Shown: piece by piece, positions 59,327 to 64,000 of the stretch | Numbering within the stretch: the first letter of the stretch is position 1 | Layout of the letters: the number at the start of each line of letters is the position of its first letter | Source: Theristus sp. LFF4_11 | Taxonomy: Eukaryota; Nematoda; Chromadorea; Monhysterida; Xyalidae | DNA: 64,000 bases | Direction: 5' to 3' | NCBI GenBank assembly: GCA_030248135.1 | Contig: JASANC010005147.1 | Coordinates: 1-64,000, forward strand | The notes under the pieces: generated by a model | Databases searched by the model: none | Seen by the model: the letters and a program-made list of their open reading frames with translations, nothing else | Told to the model about the DNA's origin: nothing | Program-made: the position numbers and the translations under genes

Positions 59327-62300
59327 GTACGGTGCACTTGTATGGACCTGTGAGACCGGCGGATCTATGGTGTTATCGATTTTTTAGATTCTGCGACTAC
59401 TCAATGTGTGCGCAGACGTACGTAGAACGGAAACTGGTTTCAACCTTTGTGTGGCAATTCAAACTCGGCCCTATTTAGGGGCCTCGGATCACTTTGCCAA
59501 GTTTTGAATTGCCGCATCACGCATGGAACTAACTATCTATGCGCGCATTGGGACGCCAAAAAAAGATCATAAGGGACGCAATTGTTTTCTGCGTTCTGAT
59601 GCCAAAAATGAAACTGTACAATCTAAGAAAGCCAACTTCAACGGGCATTAATCAATGCATTATTGAATCCACTTACCAGGGACCACACTAAGCGAGCAGC
59701 AGATCGAGACATTGCGCGAGCTGCACGCGCAACAGGTGCACGCATCACTGGCTGGTCACGAGCAGCCGCCAGCGCCACCGTCACCGTTCGACCAGGAGCC
59801 GTGGCCGTCTAGGGTTGACTTCAGTGATGAATTGGTCGGCATCAACAGGGTGGTCGACAGCGAGATGCTCACCGGTGGAAAGAGTCTGCTGATGAAGAAT
59901 GGTGATCCGCCACAGCCGAGCATACAGGTGCTTTTAAGGCCCGTTTATACCTGACGTATATGCAGACGGTACGTCAGGTATGAACGGTAGTATGCAATAA
60001 AAAACACAAGACCTGAAGTGTCGTGACGTGGTGCGCATACGCCACGTATAAACTACAACCAATCTACAATCATATCTGACAGTTTGTGACAGTGTGTGTG
60101 CGAAATTAACGTGTGGATGGCTGCGTGTTTGTTTCAACTGTGTTTATTGTACAGCAACATTTATTGCGGCTGCCTGTGTGTTTGTTTTAACTTTGTGTGT
60201 GTGTGTGTGTGTAACACTTGGTGTGTCTGCCTGTGTGTTTGTTTTAACTGTGTGTGTAAAACATGGCGTGTCTGCCTGCCTGTGTGTTTGTTTGTTTCAA
60301 CTGTATGTGTACTGTAACACATATGTAGTGTGTCTGTCTGCCTGTGTGTTTGTTTCAACTGTATGTGTACTGTAACACATATGTAGTGTGTCTGCCTGTG
60401 TGTTTCTCAACAATGACCGTGTTCCTGCCCCCTCGCTGTCAATGGTGCCCAGCAGTGCGTCCCACCTCTTTTGCAGGCGTTCGACAACCGCCGAATCGCC
60501 CGAGAACACCAGGGCGCCCTAACGGGCAGTCTCGACTTCCACAGTCCGATTGTGCCCGTGGTCTCGCATGGACCGTCGCCAATCTACGGCCTACCAATGG
60601 CACCGGTGAAGCACGTACAAGCACCGCAGATCAAGCCGGTCTCCGTCAGCTTCGGCCACTCCGGACACACGCCGTCGAAACCGGTGACGAACGGAAACAA
60701 CAGCAATTTGAGTAGACGCAGTCATGAATCAGCGATAGAAGCGGACCACAGAGTTCCCACTGAGCCGCCGCTCGCTGTGACGTCCACTGGGCCGGACTTT
60801 GCGCCGGGGTGCGAAATTTTTTTTTACTTTATGGCTTTTAAAAGCTCTGGATTTAAATTGACGCTTTCCAATTTTACAGCATCGTTTTCACCGCAAAAAA
60901 AACTGGTCTAGAGAGTTTTGCACTGTATTCGGTGGGAAACTGATTTTACTGAGGATTCGTTGGTGGTTTTGATTTGAAATCTGGGATCTGATTGGTCACC
61001 AGAACAAGATGGCAACCAGTATTTTGTTCTCGGTAATTTTTTTCGCCACAAAAGTTGACATTCCATTCTGTTGAGGACATGTGCGCATGTGCTTTTGTGT
61101 CAGGCTATTTTTCCTCAGTTCCATATACAGCCGATTGTAATGCAGAAATATTGTTTCTCAAAATGTTCAAATTTCGCAATTTTCGCAATTTTCAGCGCTT
61201 TGGCTGAGAAATCCGGATCGGAATCATTTTCGGCTGGCTCAACAGCACCAGACTACCGTGGCAGGGCACAGCAACTGGTGAGGCGACAGACGATACAAGA
61301 AGAAAGCAACGACGGAAGATACGACACAGTGTACAGTGAAAACTCGGTGAGGAAAATGCGGTAAAATGGAAGTCACGGCACATACAGTCGAACTCTAAAT
61401 TGTGGGAAATCAGCTGATTGGTTGGTATACACGTGATGCATAATGCTTTCTGTGCAAACCAAACTACGCCCATTTCTGCACAGAAAGCATTCATCACGTG
61501 ATCATCAACCAATCAGCCGCTTCACTGTAATTTAGAGTTCGACTCTACGGACACTGTACATGTGGTGTTAACGAATTCATTATGAATATAGAGCTGGTTG
61601 TAAACAAATGTTCAACGATATTGTTTTTTCATTTGATTGTTCAAGAGTTTCACTTCAAGCTCGAAATGCAGGATGACGCAAATATTGATCAAGCAAAAAT
61701 TGCATCAACAATTGATCGTGAAAGCAAATCCAACAAGCTGCACAACAAATTGTATCAAAAGTGCACAAAACAAATGGTTTAGCTTTGAATGCTGAAATGC
61801 GTGGCATCCTGAAACCGGACAAAAGTCAAATCTGATTCAACAAACTCAGATCTATCATCAGCCTGCACCTTCGCCGCGAGCAGAACCCACTGGCCTTTGG
61901 CGTGTACAGCCGCTCTTCGAAGAATATGAGACAAACAATGGTGAATGCGTTGACTGTAACACCGCAATGTTGAAGATCACATACAAACGCACAGGCACAC
62001 TACAGTCTATCACGCTAATATATGCAACTAGCTGATTGGTTGGTCACAGCAATTCTCAGCGCTGATTGGTTGGTCATGCTGAGCAATTCTCAGCGCTGAT
62101 TGGTTAGTCGTTACGTCATGTAACATATATTTTCCAGATGGACTTGTAACTTGATGCGGTTGTACCACAACAGCGCGCGCTGGGTGGGCCGGTGCAATAT
62201 TATGTCTCATAATGAAGTCTATTTATAAATTTAAATAAATTATGATCTTCAGAGCTACAAATTTTTCTATTTACTCGCCAATATCGTCCAGTTTCCAATT

Positions 62301-63734
62301 TGATTTTTGTCGTTTTTTTCAGTTGCACCCGTGTCTCACATCGATTCGTATGGCACCGGTGGTTCCGGTGCCTCGCCTAATTCCGTAAACGCAAACTACG
62401 GTAGTGGCGGTTACGGTAGCGGTGGGTACGGTGGGGTACCAGCACAGAATTACGGCGCCACCGGGCAGGCGTTTTCGAACCCCGGCTATGGCAGTCCAGG
62501 ATTCCAAGGCGCGTATTTTTCAGATTCATTCTGTAAATGTTGCATCCTGAGGTACAAAACACCTTCGGCCAGTTCTGCCTGGTGTCCGTCGCACTGACGA
62601 ACCAAGGGGGCACTGATTGGTATGCGTCAACCTGCCTGACGAAACCGAAAACAGCGCCTATTCGTGTATTGTAACAATCAGTAACAAGCCAACATTCAGG
62701 TACCGTGTGTTTTGGGTTTGGTTGACTGTTTGTTTGTTGCTGTGCAGCAAGCCTCCGACAAAATATACTGGGTTTGTACAAATCCTAAAAATTTTGCCAA
62801 CTAATCGGCTGCAATTGCGTGTTCAGGCTACGGTGAGCGTGAGACGTCCGCATACGGGGGCAGTGGCATCAGCTACGGGGGTGGCCCGCCTCCTTACGGC
62901 ACTTCCTCCGTGTATCAGCCAAACACGCTGCCCACTCGGCCGCCACCAGGTGCGCTGAAGCATATTGCCAGTTGTTGTTGTTGGGATTTTTAGGCGATGT
63001 TTTCAGCCAGGGCTAACCCAAAGAAGCGTACGGAACGTCATTGAGTAGGGCGCCCATCGAGTTTTCTCTGTCATAAAGTGCCTAGACACCCCTCTTCGTG
63101 GCTCGATCCCCGAGCGCACAGACTGTAGTCTAACGCACTACCAGCAGGCCACGAGGGGGGGGGGGGGGCCTGAGAAGATTTTTTTCGCGTTTTTTAGTTG
63201 CGTTGTAGCGTTTGTTTTCGACCAGCTTGTTTATTTTACTTCGATCCGATTACAACGTTAATTCAAGAGGTACACAATCTTTCGAAGAGACGTCGCCCAA
63301 GAACTGACCACCTCAATTACATTTCATTTCATTTCATTTCATTTCATTTCATTTCATTTCATTTCATTTCATTTCATTTCATTTCATTTCATTTCATTTC
63401 ATTTCGCGAACCGCAGGAACGCCGATAAAACTGCAAGAACAGCGTATCATGATAAGATAAAGATCTCAGCATAATAAAATTACAGATATCATGCTTCCAG
63501 AGCCGTACCACCCGGGCACCGCGCCAACGTCCCTCGGGCACAATCCGTACATTCTGCCGGCCACAACGTACGGCGGTGTCACAGAGGACACGGACGACCA
63601 GCCAGTGACCACGACGAGCGGGGCACCTGAGGGCGACCACTATTTCCCCGGCTACGTTGCCCCGCTGACGCCGGTCGATTGGAATCCGACCACCAAATCC
63701 TACGGAGGCATTCCCGGATATGGTGGCGCGCCAG
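58864..63734 (+). CDS. secreted ShKT-domain protein with Gly/Tyr/Pro-rich tail, 3' incomplete
   Basis: Confident exons: 58864-59326, 59680-59927, 60477-60808 and 61196 onward. Probable later exons: 62323-62511, 62827-62949 and 63486-63734. The ATG at 58,864 precedes a hydrophobic stretch LRLLLTVNWMLLVVLLV ending TAAQ, a signal peptide or anchor. Then comes one six-cysteine ShKT domain (C-EDKPYFYYNC, YCK, SCPVTCGLC), a fold common in nematode secreted and cuticle proteins. The middle is Pro/Gln/His-rich. The last exons encode YGSGGYGSGGYGG-type repeats like structural extracellular proteins. Exon 61196 either ends at TAA 61,362-61,364 or is spliced at AACTCG|GTGAGG, but its phase does not fit 62,323, so an exon is missing or the tail is a separate gene. 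Confidence 0.6.
59371..59571. mobile_element. MITE family E copy
   Basis: TTATCGATTTTTTAG at left, GATCATA at right. Body with CCTATTTAGGGGCCTCGGAT. Intron 1 of the ShKT gene. Confidence 0.75.
59680..59927 (+). CDS. ShKT gene exon 2
   Basis: Acceptor CTTACCAG, donor ATACAG|GTGCTT, phase 1 in, phase 0 out. Gln/Pro/Glu-rich linker with no known domain. Confidence 0.75.
59937..60056. mobile_element. degraded MITE family H copy
   Basis: TTAAGGCCCGTTTATACCTG at left matches the 40,285 element. The right end CACGTATAAACTAC is only partly preserved. Inserted ~8 bases after the exon 2 donor. Confidence 0.6.
60119..60408 (+). repeat. ~55-bp minisatellite of CTGCCTGTGTGTTTGTTT type
   Basis: Four to five imperfect units containing GCCTGTGTGTTTGTTT, CAACTGTATGTGTACTG and ACACATATGTAGTGTGTCTG, with an internal GT run near 60,196. 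Confidence 0.85.
60477..60808 (+). CDS. ShKT gene exon 3
   Basis: Acceptor CTTTTGCAG, donor CCGGG|GTGCGA, phase 0 in, phase 2 out. Pro/His/Ser-rich (VVSHGPSPIYGLPM), low complexity. Confidence 0.75.
61196..61364 (+). CDS. ShKT gene exon 4, possibly terminal
   Basis: Acceptor ATTTTCAG, phase 2 in. Ser/Gly- then Arg/Gln/Glu-rich, ending with TAA at 61,362-61,364 unless spliced at AACTCG|GTGAGG. Confidence 0.65.
61386..61544. mobile_element. palindromic MITE family G
   Basis: AGTCGAACTCTAAATT at 61,386 faces AATTTAGAGTTCGACT ending at 61,544. The inner arms share GCTGATTGGTTG, CACGTGATG and GCTTTCTGTGCA. Nearly perfect 159-bp palindrome with a short centre. Confidence 0.9.
62002..62130 (+). 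repeat. family K repeat with tandem GCTGATTGGTTGGTCA units
   Basis: Starts CTACAGTCTATCACGCTAAT and contains three units of CAGCGCTGATTGGTTGGTCA type. Same arrangement at 63,780-63,905. Confidence 0.8.
62323..62511 (+). CDS. Gly/Tyr-rich exon
   Basis: Acceptor TTTTTTTCAG, phase 1 in. It encodes VAPVSHIDSYGTGGSG, then NYGSGGYGSGGYGGVP repeats. The end is probably CCAAG|GCGCGT, a GC donor that keeps phase 1 with the next exon; GC|GTATTT would break the frame. Confidence 0.55.
62827..62949 (+). CDS. Gly/Tyr/Pro-rich exon
   Basis: Acceptor GTGTTCAG, donor CACCAG|GTGCGC, phase 1 to 1. It encodes YGERETSAYGGSG..PPPYGTSS..LPTRPPP. Confidence 0.65.
62972..63155 (-). mobile_element. SINE family B copy
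   Basis: Minus strand; TTG tail at 62,972, body GCCAGGGCTAACCC, head CTCGTGGCCTGCTGGTAG at right, followed by a G run. Confidence 0.88.
63318..63452 (+). repeat. (ATTTC)n microsatellite plus family F segment
   Basis: About 17 ATTTC units, then GCGAACCGCAGGAACGCCGA and TAAAACTGCAAGAACAGCG, the segment shared with 31,990-32,072. Confidence 0.9.
63486..63734 (+). CDS. Pro/Gly/Thr/Tyr-rich exon
   Basis: Acceptor ATTACAG (or CTTCCAG at 63,500, same phase), donor GCGCCAG|GTCGGA, phase 1 to 1. It encodes PYILPATTYGGVTEDTDD and YGGIPGYGGAPG. The gene continues beyond the window. Confidence 0.65.
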
Positions 63735-63779
63735 GTCGGAGTTTTTTGCGGCTTGCTTTGAGGGGTTCTGTTGCATCCG

Positions 63780-63905
63780 CTACAGTCTGTCTCGCTAATA
63801 TGTGCAACTAGCTGATTGGTTGGTCATGAGCGATTCTCAGCGCTGATTGGTTGGTCATGAGCAACTCTCAGCGTTGATTGTTTGGTTATCACGTTATGTT
63901 GCATA
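63780..63905 (+). repeat. family K repeat, second copy
   Basis: CTACAGTCTGTCTCGCTAAT, then GCTGATTGGTTGGTCATGAG units, matching 62,002-62,130. Confidence 0.8.
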
Positions 63906-64000
63906 TACCGTATTACCTCTAATAAACCCCCATGGGGGTTTATTTCTTCAGCGACTTCTGGGGGTGGGGGTTTATTTTGGGGGGGGCTTTATTTTTGGGG
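63906..64000. mobile_element. MITE family J, truncated by window end
   Basis: TACCGTATTACCTCTAATAA at the left end, then CCCCCATGGGGG and G runs, as in 37,381-37,837. Confidence 0.8.

Overview
This is a metazoan genomic window, most likely from a nematode or a close ecdysozoan relative. The evidence is short exons with GT-AG introns, a ShKT-domain secreted protein, a METTL24-like FkbM methyltransferase, a metazoan INO80D-like chromatin gene and many tRNA-derived SINEs. The phylum is an inference, because no rRNA, spliced-leader RNA or mitochondrial marker is present. There is no prokaryotic gene organisation, and most open reading frames are chance frames in T-rich non-coding DNA.

Layout. 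Positions 1-28,641 contain no coding exon I can defend. They are T-rich on the + strand and hold nested SINEs, a MITE and, at 17,377-19,196, a complete non-autonomous LTR retrotransposon on the - strand. It has two 401-bp LTRs that look identical, a tRNA-Gln-type primer binding site and a 4-bp target duplication. Positions 28,642-43,982 hold twenty phase-consistent exons of a + strand INO80D-like gene. The model has two C3HC3H zinc-finger regions and long Gln/Ser/Pro/His-rich stretches; its first exon(s) lie further upstream. Positions 48,505-52,138 hold an unrecognised exon, a 2-kb minisatellite and a three-exon B12D/NDUFA4-like mitochondrial protein. Positions 53,936-56,194 hold a complete five-exon METTL24-like methyltransferase. 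From 58,864 there is a secreted ShKT-domain protein followed by Gly/Tyr/Pro-rich exons that run off the window.

Mobile DNA. I can separate three tRNA-derived SINE families (A and B with CAA tails, C with an A/T-rich tail), at least five MITE-like inverted-repeat families, an (ATTTC)n-ended repeat, and a ~105-bp repeat (family D). Family D is present four times, always in sense orientation and only inside the INO80D-like transcription unit.

Most unusual signals. (1) Family D carries all parts of a hammerhead ribozyme core (CTGATGA, GAAA, an AUA cleavage triplet and three stems abutting the core) but in a permuted strand order that requires a pseudoknot; one copy lies in the predicted 3' UTR. 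(2) At two genes the exact exon/5' splice-site junction has been amplified into a minisatellite. At a third junction the sequence just inside the donor is duplicated on both sides of a SINE.
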